Below are positions 1 to 7,695 of a DNA stretch of 26,781 bases, in pieces (position 1 is the first letter of the stretch; each line of letters starts with the position of its first letter). The DNA is taken from positions 1 to 26,781 of IMG/VR virus record IMGVR_UViG_3300025168_000548; one strand, written 5' to 3'. Under the pieces are notes generated by a model. It saw only the letters and a program-made list of their open reading frames with translations, searched no databases and was not told the origin of the DNA. A program made the position numbers and the translations under genes. Source of the stretch: a virus.

Positions 1-469
1 ACACGTGGTTAGGTGATGAGGCAGATAGACCTGCAAACATAGTTACAAGTACAGCAGCATCGTAAGCATCTTTCAATGCGTATGCAGCAGAACTTGAAGC
101 AACTTCTTTAAAGTTGACATGTGACATATTTGTTTCAATATCATCTACGATGAATTTAAACGCATTGGCACTATCAACTACTAAAGATGTTTCAGCATCT
201 GTTAGTCTAGTTTCAGTCGTATCAGTATTTCTAGTATACGCTTCCACAGAAATAACGGGTTCTTTGATAATCTTTACTGAGTCTCCGAAAGCAGATATTT
301 CACCAGAATAATCGGTGTTTGTAATAGATTCTATTACCGAAGATTTTCTAAAAAAGTTTAAAACCTTTTTAGAGTAAACCGAAGGTAAAAAGAAACTATT
401 AGTTTGTCCTGCTACGGAGTTTGCAAAGTTAGCATTAGTATCCGTTGAGGGTTCAAAAAATTGAGCCAT
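1..469 (-). CDS. Major capsid protein, partial (N-terminal 156 residues)
   Basis: Reading leftward from ATG at 469, the frame stays open to the window edge, so only the N-terminal 156 residues are present and the C-terminus is missing. The protein begins MAQFFEPSTDTNANF and contains YSKKVLNFFRKSSVIE, a segment typical of the N-arm region of phage capsid proteins that describes particle surfaces and loading of the coat lattice. A clear AAGGAG ribosome site lies just upstream. It directly follows the scaffold gene in the same leftward operon, the usual scaffold-then-capsid order. The capsid call rests on this position and on general sequence character; it is not proven by a catalytic motif. Another virion protein is the main alternative. 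Confidence 0.75.
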   Translation of the reverse strand, partial: MAQFFEPSTDTNANFANSVAGQTNSFFLPSVYSKKVLNFFRKSSVIESITNTDYSGEISAFGDSVKIIKEPVISVEAYTRNTDTTETRLTDAETSLVVDSANAFKFIVDDIETNMSHVNFKEVASSSAAYALKDAYDAAVLVTMFAGLSASSPNHV

Positions 470-498
470 GGGATATTCTCCTTTAAGTTAATTATAGT

Positions 499-1380
499 TT
501 ATTTTATGATTCTGCCTTCTTGCATTGCATCGCTGATTTCACTTTCGTATTTATCAAACTCAGCTACGCTCATTGCAGAAATCTCTCTTTCAGACCACAC
601 TCTTTGTTGATTTGGATTTACACTAGTTGTTTTAGTAGAAATCATATCAGCAGCAGATTGTTGAGTCTGTTTAGAATTTGACTTAGGTTGTATACTTTGA
701 GGAACCTCTAAGCCGATATCCTTTTTAAATAAATCTAAAGCTCTACTTGCTAAGGTTGCATCATCGGGGTTATTAAAAATCCAATCTTTAATAGACTCCG
801 GTTGCAAATTAGCCCACTCTTGAAAGTCATCACTGTTTCTAATTTCATCAAAATCAGGATGTTTTTCTCGAAGATTCGTTTCAGCATCTTTGCGAACAAG
901 TTCATTTTCTCTATCTTGCAGAGCACTAAGTCTCTCTTCTAGAACTCTTGTCTTTGATTCGCTTTCTAGATGAGCAACAGTTTCAACAACTGCCATTACA
1001 TCTGGATACTCGTTTTTAAACTGTTCTAGTTCTTCTGGAGATTTTGGAGCTATATAGTCTGGTCTGTTTTTAACAGCTTCGTCTAAAAGTTCTTGTTCTC
1101 TAGCTTTAAACTCATTCAGTCTCGAATCGTAGTGCGTTTTTAAATCATCGTATCGTTTTTTATAGTTGGGTTGCTTGTAAGGTTTATCCTTAACTGCTTC
1201 TATTTCTTGTTTTTCTGCTTCAATGGCATCACTTTCGTCATGTTCAGTTGTAGCATTAGTATCAAAAAATAAACTATTTGACGATACAAAAGGTTTATCT
1301 TCTACATTATGCCAATCTTTTTTTGCATTATAAGGGTTGGCTTTTGGTTCTTGGTTCTCGGTTATAACTTCTTCAGTCAT
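499..1380 (-). CDS. Capsid assembly scaffolding protein
   Basis: A 293-residue, highly charged protein rich in Glu, Lys, Asp and Gln. The middle (about residues 65-170) is predicted by eye to be a long helical coiled coil, with stretches such as ARE QELLDEAVKNR and ALQDRENELVRK. The N-terminal 60 residues look disordered and the C-terminus is a short charged helix (about 265-293), the part that in other phage scaffolds binds the coat protein. No membrane segment or catalytic motif is seen. It lies between a structural gene and the capsid gene, where scaffolds normally sit in podovirus late operons. An internal scaffold that directs procapsid assembly and then leaves is the likely role. The call is based on composition and position. 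Confidence 0.75.
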   Translation of the reverse strand: MTEEVITENQEPKANPYNAKKDWHNVEDKPFVSSNSLFFDTNATTEHDESDAIEAEKQEIEAVKDKPYKQPNYKKRYDDLKTHYDSRLNEFKAREQELLDEAVKNRPDYIAPKSPEELEQFKNEYPDVMAVVETVAHLESESKTRVLEERLSALQDRENELVRKDAETNLREKHPDFDEIRNSDDFQEWANLQPESIKDWIFNNPDDATLASRALDLFKKDIGLEVPQSIQPKSNSKQTQQSAADMISTKTTSVNPNQQRVWSEREISAMSVAEFDKYESEISDAMQEGRIIK

Positions 1381-1397
1381 TTTCTTACCTCCTAATC

Positions 1398-1507
1398 AGG
1401 GCTTCGTTTAACAAGGTCGCTACGTTGTGCACAGTAGGGCTTGTCTTGTAAAGGTCGCCTTTCGGTTGTTATATGTGATATAGTGCCTATAAAAATTATA
1501 GGGTCGC
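1398..1507. repeat. Imperfect 38-bp tandem repeat with recurring GGTCGC and a palindrome
   Basis: The 134-bp gap between the 277-residue gene and the scaffold gene holds two imperfect direct repeats with a 38-bp period, starting at 1398 and 1436, both opening AGGGCTT and both holding GGTCGC (1415 and 1453). A third GGTCGC lies at 1502. Next to it is a 7-bp inverted repeat (CCTATAA, 3-nt loop, TTATAGG) at about 1486-1502. In the leftward mRNA this would be a structured spacer just before the scaffold and capsid genes. A role in mRNA processing, stability or partial termination that raises capsid expression is possible, but only the repeats themselves are seen. Confidence 0.5.
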
Positions 1508-1514
1508 TTTATCT

Positions 1515-2348
1515 CTATTTTAATCTAGGGTTTGTAGATAACATACCTTTACGTATCTCATCGTCTACAATATTAGAATCGATAGGCTTTCCATATTGGT
1601 CCACTGCCATCTCTTCTTCGCTTATAGGTTTTCCACCTAGATTAAGTTCTTGTCTTTCATCTGCTCCGGCTTCTGCATCTTTCATCATAGACATTAAATT
1701 GTCTGATCCGATTTCTTCAGTTGCTTTTGCAGTAAAGACAAATTCTCCATCCGATAACCTTGCAGGTATCGAATCGGATTTCTCAGTTCCTAGACCTTCA
1801 ATAGGACCGGAACCTGAAAATTCATGTGCACTCTCTACGACTTTATCAAAAATAATACTTAGTTTATCATCTTTTTCAAGAGCACTTATTAAATAATTTC
1901 TATCTTCACTAGGTAATATTTCTTCTATTACATAGTCTACATAGTCTTCTTCCATTTCTTCATCGGGAAGCATGGGGGTTTCTTTATCCATTAAAGATTC
2001 CATTTGTTCTTCATACTCTCCGTGAGTAGCACCTGCCATTTCGGTTCCGTCTGGCATTATATGTGTTTCACCACCCTCTGCTCTTACTTGTCTTTTTTCT
2101 AGTAAAGGATTTTCATTTAAAGCTTTTTCTCTTCTAACGTCTTGAAGGTTTTGGACAATTTGTTTATCCATATTCATAATATCAGTTTTATCAAAACCTA
2201 TAGGACCTGCTCTATTAATAATATTAGTTAAACTTTTTTTAGCTTCATCATCGGGCATTCCTAATTCCATAAGCTCTCTTCTTCTTTTAACAGATTTTAA
2301 AACATCTGTTCTTCTGTCTTCTCTTTTTTCTGAGGGAGTTTGTGCCAT
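1515..2348 (-). CDS. Conserved virion-associated protein of unknown function
   Basis: A 277-residue acidic protein. The N-terminal third is basic and helical (RREDRRTDVLKSVKRRRE-like), the middle is rich in Glu, Asp and Met, and around residues 175-200 there is IPARLSDGEFVFTAKATEEI. That IPARLS-DGEFV segment is common in uncharacterised proteins encoded between portal and capsid genes in marine podoviruses. Its start codon shares a base with the stop of the preceding 75-residue gene (TAATG), so the two are probably translated together. The position suggests a head or connector role. Function is not known; no enzyme motif, signal peptide or membrane span is visible. Confidence 0.7.
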   Translation of the reverse strand: MAQTPSEKREDRRTDVLKSVKRRRELMELGMPDDEAKKSLTNIINRAGPIGFDKTDIMNMDKQIVQNLQDVRREKALNENPLLEKRQVRAEGGETHIMPDGTEMAGATHGEYEEQMESLMDKETPMLPDEEMEEDYVDYVIEEILPSEDRNYLISALEKDDKLSIIFDKVVESAHEFSGSGPIEGLGTEKSDSIPARLSDGEFVFTAKATEEIGSDNLMSMMKDAEAGADERQELNLGGKPISEEEMAVDQYGKPIDSNIVDDEIRKGMLSTNPRLK

Positions 2349-2575
2349 TATTCTTCTTTCCTATTTAAAGCTTCGTTTACTTCATTCCCCAACTGCACGA
2401 GGCGTTCCAGAGAATTGATCTTCCCCTGACTGCGGAACATTTCCAATTCCGATGTTGCCACCGCCAGTACCTGTAACTCCAAGGTCTTGAGGCTGTTGAG
2501 GTACTCCACCAACACCTCCCAATCCTTCCCCTTCACTAGGGGTACTAGGCTCCTCGCCTGCTGTTTGTTGAGCAT
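2348..2575 (-). CDS. Small helical protein overprinted on the portal 3' end
   Basis: A 75-residue protein read in a different frame of the same strand as the portal gene, overlapping its last 194 bp. It looks like a folded helical protein, with LVKGKDWEVLVEYLNSLK and a Leu-rich second half ending NEALNRKEE. In contrast, the portal frame here encodes a Gly/Pro/Gln low-complexity tail. Two further signs support it. AATAGGA lies 7 nt before its ATG, matching the ribosome sites used across this phage, and its stop overlaps the next start as TAATG. Small proteins of this KDWEVLVEYL type occur next to portals in other podoviruses as far as I recall. Function unknown; possibly a head assembly factor. 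Confidence 0.75.
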   Translation of the reverse strand: MLNKQQARSLVPLVKGKDWEVLVEYLNSLKTLELQVLAVATSELEMFRSQGKINSLERLVQLGNEVNEALNRKEE

Positions 2576-4574
2576 TTTGCATTCCTATTATTTGTGCCAT
2601 TATTGCAGCCTCTTCAGGATCATTGAGTATTTCATCAGGATCAAGATCAAGACTGTAGGCAAGTTCACTAATCAATTTAGACATCTTCACAAACGGAGCA
2701 ATAGCAGGATTTTGTACAGTTTGTAAGAAGGTAGTCAGTCTTTGACTTCGTACTTCTTTCTGCATTAAACTATTGGTTCCAGAAGCACTAACTTCTAAAT
2801 CACCTACGACTCCTAACTTATTTTCTAAGAATTGCATATTCCATTGGAAGTATGCTTCTCCAAGAGGTTTAAGAAGGAAATCATCTAAGTTCTTAACAAC
2901 TGTTTTAATGTTAAGACTTGCTGCACCTAACAACATAGACATTCCTGATGCAGTTCTAGTCATACTTTGTACTCCTGTTTGACCATGCGAGTAACTTGGT
3001 ATGCCTGTCTGCTCATCAGCAAGCTGTCTAAACTTGTCGAACATCATCATATTTTCTGTCGATGTGTTCGGAAACTTTACACCATGTATAGCCTGTCCGG
3101 GCATTCCTGATTGTCTACGAAATACTTTTCCGGGATACATTTCAAAACTTTGTCCACCTACTAATGCAGACTCATCTACATCAAAAACTAATGAGCCAGA
3201 AAGAGCAAGATTATCTATAGCCATTCTAGCGTGTCCATTCATAATTTGTTGAGAATCATCCATGTTCTCAGCTACACCAACTCCAAAAAAACTGTAAGGA
3301 TTCTTTTCATAAGGAAAAGCATTGTACGGGATTCTATAAGGAGTAAATGGATTTACTACTACTCGAAGTATTTTATTATTACTTACCCAAGCATTAACTT
3401 GTAATTCATCTAAGTCGTCAATAGTTTCGTTAAGTTCAACTCCAACTTCGCGCAGATATTCTGCATCCATTGTTCCCCAATATTCTAGTACTTCGTATTG
3501 TGCAGGAGTTTCTTGATCTCGTTCTTCTTCCCTAATTTGATCTTCGTAACTACGCTTTTCGTAATTACCGCCCATTGCTAAACATTGTCTAATTGCATCT
3601 TTATCGAAGTAAGGAAGTTTACTAAGTGCTCTGAATTGACTACGATTTAATTTGTGTCTATGAACTATGTATTCACATTCTTCCATTGACGTAGCATTTG
3701 GATCAGGAAAGAAATCCCAAAGACTTACAAATTCTATTCTTGGTACTCTAACTTCTAAAGGATTGTATACTCTATTTCCTTCTTCATCTTCATCCCACTT
3801 GTTTAAAGTTTTGTTAAAATTAAACGGACCTTTAATAATTCCTGTGCCCATCATAGCTGATTCAAATAATGCACTTCTTAACTCAGACGAACCATTTGAT
3901 TCTTCTATTTGATCGTGGATTAATTTTTCCATTCGTCTTGCTGCTGCTTGAGCAGGACTAATTTCTAAGTCTTGTGGTATTGGGCTAAAGCCTTCTGTAT
4001 AATTTCCTTCTAACTTAGCTACTTCTTCTAAAAATCTTTCTTTAAATTTACCGTCACCAAAAGTTGCTCCGGGTTTTAAAACTTTACCATCTCCTTCATA
4101 TCCTACATCAAAAGGATTTTCTTCTTCTTCGTTAATTTCAACTGGTTCAGCAGGTGTTGTTTCAATTCCGGGAGATGGGTTTTGAGAATCTAAATGAGCT
4201 TGAGATACTTCACCTTCTGGCATCTTAGTTTCTCGGATACCAATAGGAAACTTACCTGTTCCAAATATAACATCTATAAGTTGTCCAAAGGCTGCAAGTA
4301 CTTTAGTCTTTGTAACTTTTACAAATACTCTTGACTTTTCAGATTCTCTAAATCTAATATTCTTACCGTACAAACCTCTGTAGTTTTGATAAGCAGTCAA
4401 CCAACGCTGTTCATGTATTTGCCTAGAATCTTCCGCAACGTGAAATCTATCAACTATTAAACCTGCTAAGTTTAATTTCTGGTCTTCTTCTAAATTTAAA
4501 CTTTTACCAGACTCACCTTCTACTTCTTCGTAGATGTTGTCAGCATTTAAAAATGTATTTTTATTTTCTTCCAT
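2382..4574 (-). CDS. Portal protein (head-to-tail connector)
   Basis: A 730-residue protein that would form the dodecameric ring at one capsid vertex, through which terminase drives DNA. It lacks classic catalytic motifs. Evidence is its length, its place between terminase and scaffold/capsid, and features shared with podovirus portals: an acidic N-terminus, a central part with RQLADEQTGIPSYSHGQTG and MTRTASGMSMLLGAASLNIK (about residues 520-560), and a helical C-terminal region. The N-terminal 30-100 region contains DRFHVAEDSRQIHEQRWLTA, like the start of many portals. The last 65 residues are a Gly, Pro and Gln-rich tail that coincides with the overprinted 75-residue gene. The start at 4574 is 5 bp downstream of the preceding gene. 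Confidence 0.88.
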   Translation of the reverse strand: MEENKNTFLNADNIYEEVEGESGKSLNLEEDQKLNLAGLIVDRFHVAEDSRQIHEQRWLTAYQNYRGLYGKNIRFRESEKSRVFVKVTKTKVLAAFGQLIDVIFGTGKFPIGIRETKMPEGEVSQAHLDSQNPSPGIETTPAEPVEINEEEENPFDVGYEGDGKVLKPGATFGDGKFKERFLEEVAKLEGNYTEGFSPIPQDLEISPAQAAARRMEKLIHDQIEESNGSSELRSALFESAMMGTGIIKGPFNFNKTLNKWDEDEEGNRVYNPLEVRVPRIEFVSLWDFFPDPNATSMEECEYIVHRHKLNRSQFRALSKLPYFDKDAIRQCLAMGGNYEKRSYEDQIREEERDQETPAQYEVLEYWGTMDAEYLREVGVELNETIDDLDELQVNAWVSNNKILRVVVNPFTPYRIPYNAFPYEKNPYSFFGVGVAENMDDSQQIMNGHARMAIDNLALSGSLVFDVDESALVGGQSFEMYPGKVFRRQSGMPGQAIHGVKFPNTSTENMMMFDKFRQLADEQTGIPSYSHGQTGVQSMTRTASGMSMLLGAASLNIKTVVKNLDDFLLKPLGEAYFQWNMQFLENKLGVVGDLEVSASGTNSLMQKEVRSQRLTTFLQTVQNPAIAPFVKMSKLISELAYSLDLDPDEILNDPEEAAIMAQIIGMQNAQQTAGEEPSTPSEGEGLGGVGGVPQQPQDLGVTGTGGGNIGIGNVPQSGEDQFSGTPRAVGE

Positions 4575-4579
4575 ACTTA

Positions 4580-5104
4580 TTAATACTCAACACCAAGTAC
4601 TAATTCTAAATCGCCCACTGAAAAATCAGGTGTTACGTCTGTTCCTGCAAGAAATGCAAAACAAAATACGCTTGTAGTTCCTGACGCTGCTTGTAATAAA
4701 ATAGGGAATCTTGATTTAGCTACATCATCTCCGGCAGTCTCAGCAAAGCCTTCTTGGTTTCTATCAAACCTAAAAATTCTACCACCACCATAATTGTAGT
4801 CGTCAGCAGAACCATCAAGTGTTAAAGTTCCCATTACTTTTGCTGTTGCAAAATCAGCATCTGATACGTTTCTTGCAGCGTTTACAGTACCCATAGATTG
4901 GTTTACTTGACAAAAGAATATTTCTGCATCAAATACAGAATTAGATTTAGATATAATCATAGCCGATACAAGTTTAGAACACTCTCCGGACTTCCCGACA
5001 GCTAATGGTATTTCTGTTGTATCAAATAATATATCATTGTTACCATAAGTAACTCCTGTAATGGTTGGTGTTACTCTAATAACTCTTCTTGCATTTTGAT
5101 TCAT
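4580..5104 (-). CDS. Small structural protein, function unknown
   Basis: A 174-residue protein, mostly beta-type in character, with many short Val/Ile/Thr strands, Gly-rich turns (DDYNYGGGRIFRFDR) and few charged helices. It has no signal peptide or membrane span. A good AAGGA site precedes the ATG, and only 5 bp separate it from the portal. Placed between the large terminase subunit and portal genes, it could be a capsid decoration, head fibre or tail-related protein. The fold suggestion is from composition only, and no family is recognised. Confidence 0.6.
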   Translation of the reverse strand: MNQNARRVIRVTPTITGVTYGNNDILFDTTEIPLAVGKSGECSKLVSAMIISKSNSVFDAEIFFCQVNQSMGTVNAARNVSDADFATAKVMGTLTLDGSADDYNYGGGRIFRFDRNQEGFAETAGDDVAKSRFPILLQAASGTTSVFCFAFLAGTDVTPDFSVGDLELVLGVEY

Positions 5105-5136
5105 AATTTTTTCCTTTATATCTATTTATGATTATA

Positions 5137-6852
5137 CTAATAACCAAATGTATCATCTACCGGTCTATACACAGACTCTCTATGATACTGTCGAATATTA
5201 TCCATTGGATTATTTATTCTCGGTCTACTCATAATAAGATAACGCAACGCATCATAAGCATGATCCGCAGCGTGTGTGTCTACGTCTTCAGGGTTACGAG
5301 TATCTAATGGTATGTTTTGTAGTTCTTTAATTAAGTTTGGACATGTATTAAATATCTGTAACTTAGGTCTACCACTTGATTGTACTTTTAAATATTCGTG
5401 AATCTGAATTTTACCTTGTATTCTATTCTTGTCTGCTCGTCTAAGTTTGTGTCCTTGTTTAACGAGCGTTTCCCCTACAGTTGGTCCAGTTGTTCCTGTT
5501 CGTGACCAAGCAGATGTATCTAATACACCCGATACGGAAAAAGGGTCTTGCATTTCCATATCTGTTATTATACGTCCTAAATCCTCACCTGTCAAGCCTT
5601 TTTTGTATAATTCTCGATAAATTATTAAAGTGCCGTCTGCTCTATCAACTGCTCCCCATACACAAGCACTCTCTGAAGCGTATCCATAGTCAATACCTTT
5701 GATTCGTTCCCACGTTAAAGGAATGTGAAAAGGGCTTACAATATGTACATCTACATCAAACTCTACAAAGGCAGCTCCTTCGTTTACATCCCAGTTTCCT
5801 TCTAGTAATTGTTTACGTTGTACAGGCGGTAATGACATTAACATCTTTTCATAGATGCCATCATTTGCTAAATAAGGGTTGTCCATTAATCTAGCAGGAA
5901 TAAACTTTCTAGTTAAACCATCTTGTCCTATAAAAGATTGGTTCTCTTCATTAGAGTCTACGTATCTTTTCTTTACCCAAGCAGCACCAATACCTCCGGG
6001 GTTAGCAGTACATCTAAGGTAAGTTTTAATTTCTGGATCAGTTGTTCTAAGTCTTGAGGCTAGATAGTTCCAACCAAATTCTGTGGGTAAATGTGTTATC
6101 TCGTCAAAGCCTATCCAACTGTATGCTTGCCCCTGATACCTATAAACATCTGCATCTCTTTCTAGGAATCCAAATTCTATCTTAGCCCCTGACGGGAAGT
6201 TCCAAACCTTTTCAACCTCACGAAACTTACAGCCGGGAAATGCCTGTGGATAAAGTTCACGAGACTTATCTATAAGTTCTCGTAGTTCTGGCATAGACCT
6301 TCTAAGTATTAAGGCTCTGTGTGCTTTGCGATGTGCGTATCTTAGTGGGTCCACAAGCATCGCGTAAGATTTACCACCACCGGCAGCACCACCATACAAT
6401 ACATCTTTCTCGTCTGCTGCTAAGAACTCAGTCTGTGGTCCTTCATTCGCATGAAAGACTACATGTGAGCCTGCATTTATTTCAGCTTGAATTGCTTTAG
6501 GGATTAACGAAAGTTCGTCTGTTGTAACTACCTTCCCCGATTTTGTCGGCTTTGACGATTCATCTTCAAATTTGTTGAGTATGTTAGTCGTTTGTTTAAG
6601 GGCTTGTCTCTTTGAGTTAAGTTTCTTTTCAATTTTTTTAATTGCGTTTTGTTTAGACCTGAGTGATCTTCGTGTTGCAATTTTTGTTTTTTGGTCATTA
6701 GAATAATTATATTTTGCTTTACTTCCAACAGGTCTACCTCCTTTCTTACGAGGTGTACCATCATTCTTTAGTATAAAGTTTCCCTCAGAATCTGTCAAGT
6801 AAAGATGTGGGTTCTGCTCCCAATCTTTCAATTCGTTGTTCTCGTTTTCCAT
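5137..6852 (-). CDS. terL: Terminase large subunit, ATPase-nuclease
   Basis: A 571-residue packaging motor that cuts concatemeric DNA and pumps it through the portal. The ATPase domain has the Walker A motif GGAAGGGKS (residues 154-162) and Walker B YSWIGFDEI (245-252, with D250 and E251). The coupling motif is probably CTANPGG near 281. The RNase H-like nuclease has acidic residues in GIDYG (D388), VLDTS (D445) and ADHAYDALRY (D530, D534). The 110-residue N-terminal extension is basic and includes KKGGRPVGSK (36-45), which resembles an AT-hook DNA-binding motif. The first 68 bp overlap the end of the preceding 100-residue gene. All motifs needed for activity are present. Confidence 0.95.
   Translation of the reverse strand: MENENNELKDWEQNPHLYLTDSEGNFILKNDGTPRKKGGRPVGSKAKYNYSNDQKTKIATRRSLRSKQNAIKKIEKKLNSKRQALKQTTNILNKFEDESSKPTKSGKVVTTDELSLIPKAIQAEINAGSHVVFHANEGPQTEFLAADEKDVLYGGAAGGGKSYAMLVDPLRYAHRKAHRALILRRSMPELRELIDKSRELYPQAFPGCKFREVEKVWNFPSGAKIEFGFLERDADVYRYQGQAYSWIGFDEITHLPTEFGWNYLASRLRTTDPEIKTYLRCTANPGGIGAAWVKKRYVDSNEENQSFIGQDGLTRKFIPARLMDNPYLANDGIYEKMLMSLPPVQRKQLLEGNWDVNEGAAFVEFDVDVHIVSPFHIPLTWERIKGIDYGYASESACVWGAVDRADGTLIIYRELYKKGLTGEDLGRIITDMEMQDPFSVSGVLDTSAWSRTGTTGPTVGETLVKQGHKLRRADKNRIQGKIQIHEYLKVQSSGRPKLQIFNTCPNLIKELQNIPLDTRNPEDVDTHAADHAYDALRYLIMSRPRINNPMDNIRQYHRESVYRPVDDTFGY
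5567..5595 (-). promoter_or_regulatory. Sigma70-type promoter inside terL, leftward
   Basis: On the minus strand TTGACA (5590-5595) and TATAAT (5567-5572) are separated by exactly 17 bp, a full consensus match. It lies in the coding sequence of the nuclease half of terL and points at the structural, portal, scaffold and capsid genes. It could raise expression of these genes over terminase. The match could be chance, but the same exact architecture recurs at several other places in the window. Confidence 0.6.
6770..6798 (-). promoter_or_regulatory. Possible weak leftward promoter at the terL 5' end
   Basis: On the minus strand TTGACA (6793-6798) and TATACT (6770-6775) have a 17-bp spacer. It is inside terL near its start. 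One base departs from the -10 consensus. It is less convincing than the 5567-5595 site because a full-length terL would not be made from it. Confidence 0.3.
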
Positions 6853-7087
6853 ATTTCTTATCTATGTGTTTCTTTAATCCTGCTGCTGTAATACTACGTT
6901 GAGTTTTAAATTCTATCCAATCACAAGCATCACGTAAGCTTATAGACTCTCCTGCCACTAAATCTTCTGCGACTTTAAGAGCTTCTATTTGATCCGGTAT
7001 AGGTTCTAAGTATCCTTTAGTGTCCTCATCTTCCTTATAACCAAAAGGTATAGTAGATGTCTTTCTTTTTATGTATCCTTCTTTCAT
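6785..7087 (-). CDS. Small recombinase-like helix-turn-helix protein
   Basis: A 100-residue basic protein. Residues about 13-75 (IPFGYKEDEDTKGYLEPIP and onward, with SISLRDACDWI) resemble the conserved region that follows the catalytic domain in large serine recombinases, where a Pro-Phe-Gly-Tyr motif leads into helical DNA-binding segments. No serine recombinase catalytic domain is present, so it is not an active recombinase on its own. It could be a DNA-binding partner of the terminase or a regulator. Its ATG overlaps the stop of the IscU gene (ATGA), and its last 68 bp overlap the start of terL, so it is translated with both. Function is inferred only. Confidence 0.65.
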   Translation of the reverse strand: MKEGYIKRKTSTIPFGYKEDEDTKGYLEPIPDQIEALKVAEDLVAGESISLRDACDWIEFKTQRSITAAGLKKHIDKKYGKREQRIERLGAEPTSLLDRF

Positions 7088-7476
7088 TTTTTACTTTCCC
7101 AATCTTCTATGGCTTTACAAATACTTTCTTCTGCTAGAACAGAACAGTGTAACTTTATTGGAGGTAGCTCTAAAGCTTCTGCAATATCTTTATCTTTAAT
7201 TAGTTTGGCTTGTGCTACAGTCTTACCTTTAAGCATATCTACAAACATAGTTGAAGAGGCTATAGCACTTCCACAACCATAAGTCTTGAACTTAACATCC
7301 TTTATGGTGTCTCCATCTAGTTTTAATTGCAAACGCATTACATCTCCACAAGCCGGTGCTCCTGTCATGCCTGTAGCTACGTTAGGATCACTGGGGTCAA
7401 AGCGACCTACTGAATGTTTCGTTGGATCATCTAAGACACTGTGAAACCTGTCTAGTACTTTCTGTGAGTACGCCAT
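7084..7476 (-). CDS. iscU: IscU/NifU-type Fe-S cluster assembly scaffold
   Basis: A 130-residue protein that matches IscU closely from end to end. The three cluster-binding cysteines are C43 in PACGD, C68 in YGCGS and C111 in LHCS, with the aspartate D45 and the adjacent H110. LPPIK (104-108) matches the LPPVK motif that the HscA chaperone recognises in IscU. An extra cysteine is at 120. In bacteria IscU builds Fe-S clusters with IscS and hands them on. It lies in the terminase operon, which is an auxiliary gene position, not a housekeeping isc operon; no iscS or hscA is nearby, so host partners would be used. The ATG at 7476 is chosen over an upstream TTG at 7491 because it forms TAATG with the previous small ORF. 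Confidence 0.93.
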   Translation of the reverse strand: MAYSQKVLDRFHSVLDDPTKHSVGRFDPSDPNVATGMTGAPACGDVMRLQLKLDGDTIKDVKFKTYGCGSAIASSTMFVDMLKGKTVAQAKLIKDKDIAEALELPPIKLHCSVLAEESICKAIEDWESKK

Positions 7477-7538
7477 TAGGATAAACCCCAAATAGTAACA
7501 AGTAATACAATTATTAATAATATTTGTTCTACACCCAT
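7476..7538 (-). CDS. 20-residue single-span membrane peptide
   Basis: A very short ORF of 20 codons that starts at 7538 and ends with a TAA sharing its last base with the iscU ATG (TAATG). After MGVEQ almost all residues are Ile, Leu, Val, Thr or Trp, so it reads as a single transmembrane helix. It fits exactly the gap between the 50-residue gene and iscU, with 3 bp before it. Such peptides are missed by length filters. It may be a small membrane protein or a leader that couples translation into iscU. No clear Shine-Dalgarno sequence is seen, so the call is moderate. Confidence 0.5.
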   Translation of the reverse strand: MGVEQILLIIVLLVTIWGLS

Positions 7539-7541
7539 TAC

Positions 7542-7694
7542 TTACTTATCTTGTTTATCTTTAGTAAAAATCTTATCGAAGTTATCCCTATACTCTTTAC
7601 TGTATACTCCGGGTCTTGCTCTAGAGCCTTTACCTGCTATTGTCTTTCTAAACATAACAGGCTTCTCGTTACTTCCTACTTGTTTTCCTTTCAT
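7542..7694 (-). CDS. Small basic conserved phage protein, 50 residues
   Basis: A 50-residue Lys and Arg-rich protein (MKGKQVGSNEKPVMFRKT, then GKGSRARPGVYSKEY). It is predicted soluble and carries no known motif. It starts 1 bp after the stop of the preceding gene and is followed 3 bp later by the membrane peptide ORF, so it belongs to the packed translational unit. Short basic proteins of this type are frequent among terminase-side genes of marine podoviruses. Function unknown; a nucleic-acid-binding role is only suggested by charge. Confidence 0.7.
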   Translation of the reverse strand: MKGKQVGSNEKPVMFRKTIAGKGSRARPGVYSKEYRDNFDKIFTKDKQDK

Positions 7695-7695
7695 A

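Noticed and set aside
1441-1896. 151-residue rightward ORF
   Set aside because: It is antisense to the 277-residue gene and has Ser/Ile-rich shadow composition.
6528-6764. 78-residue leftward ORF in the terL 5' part
   Set aside because: It is a frame shadow of the basic terL N-terminus, without a ribosome site.
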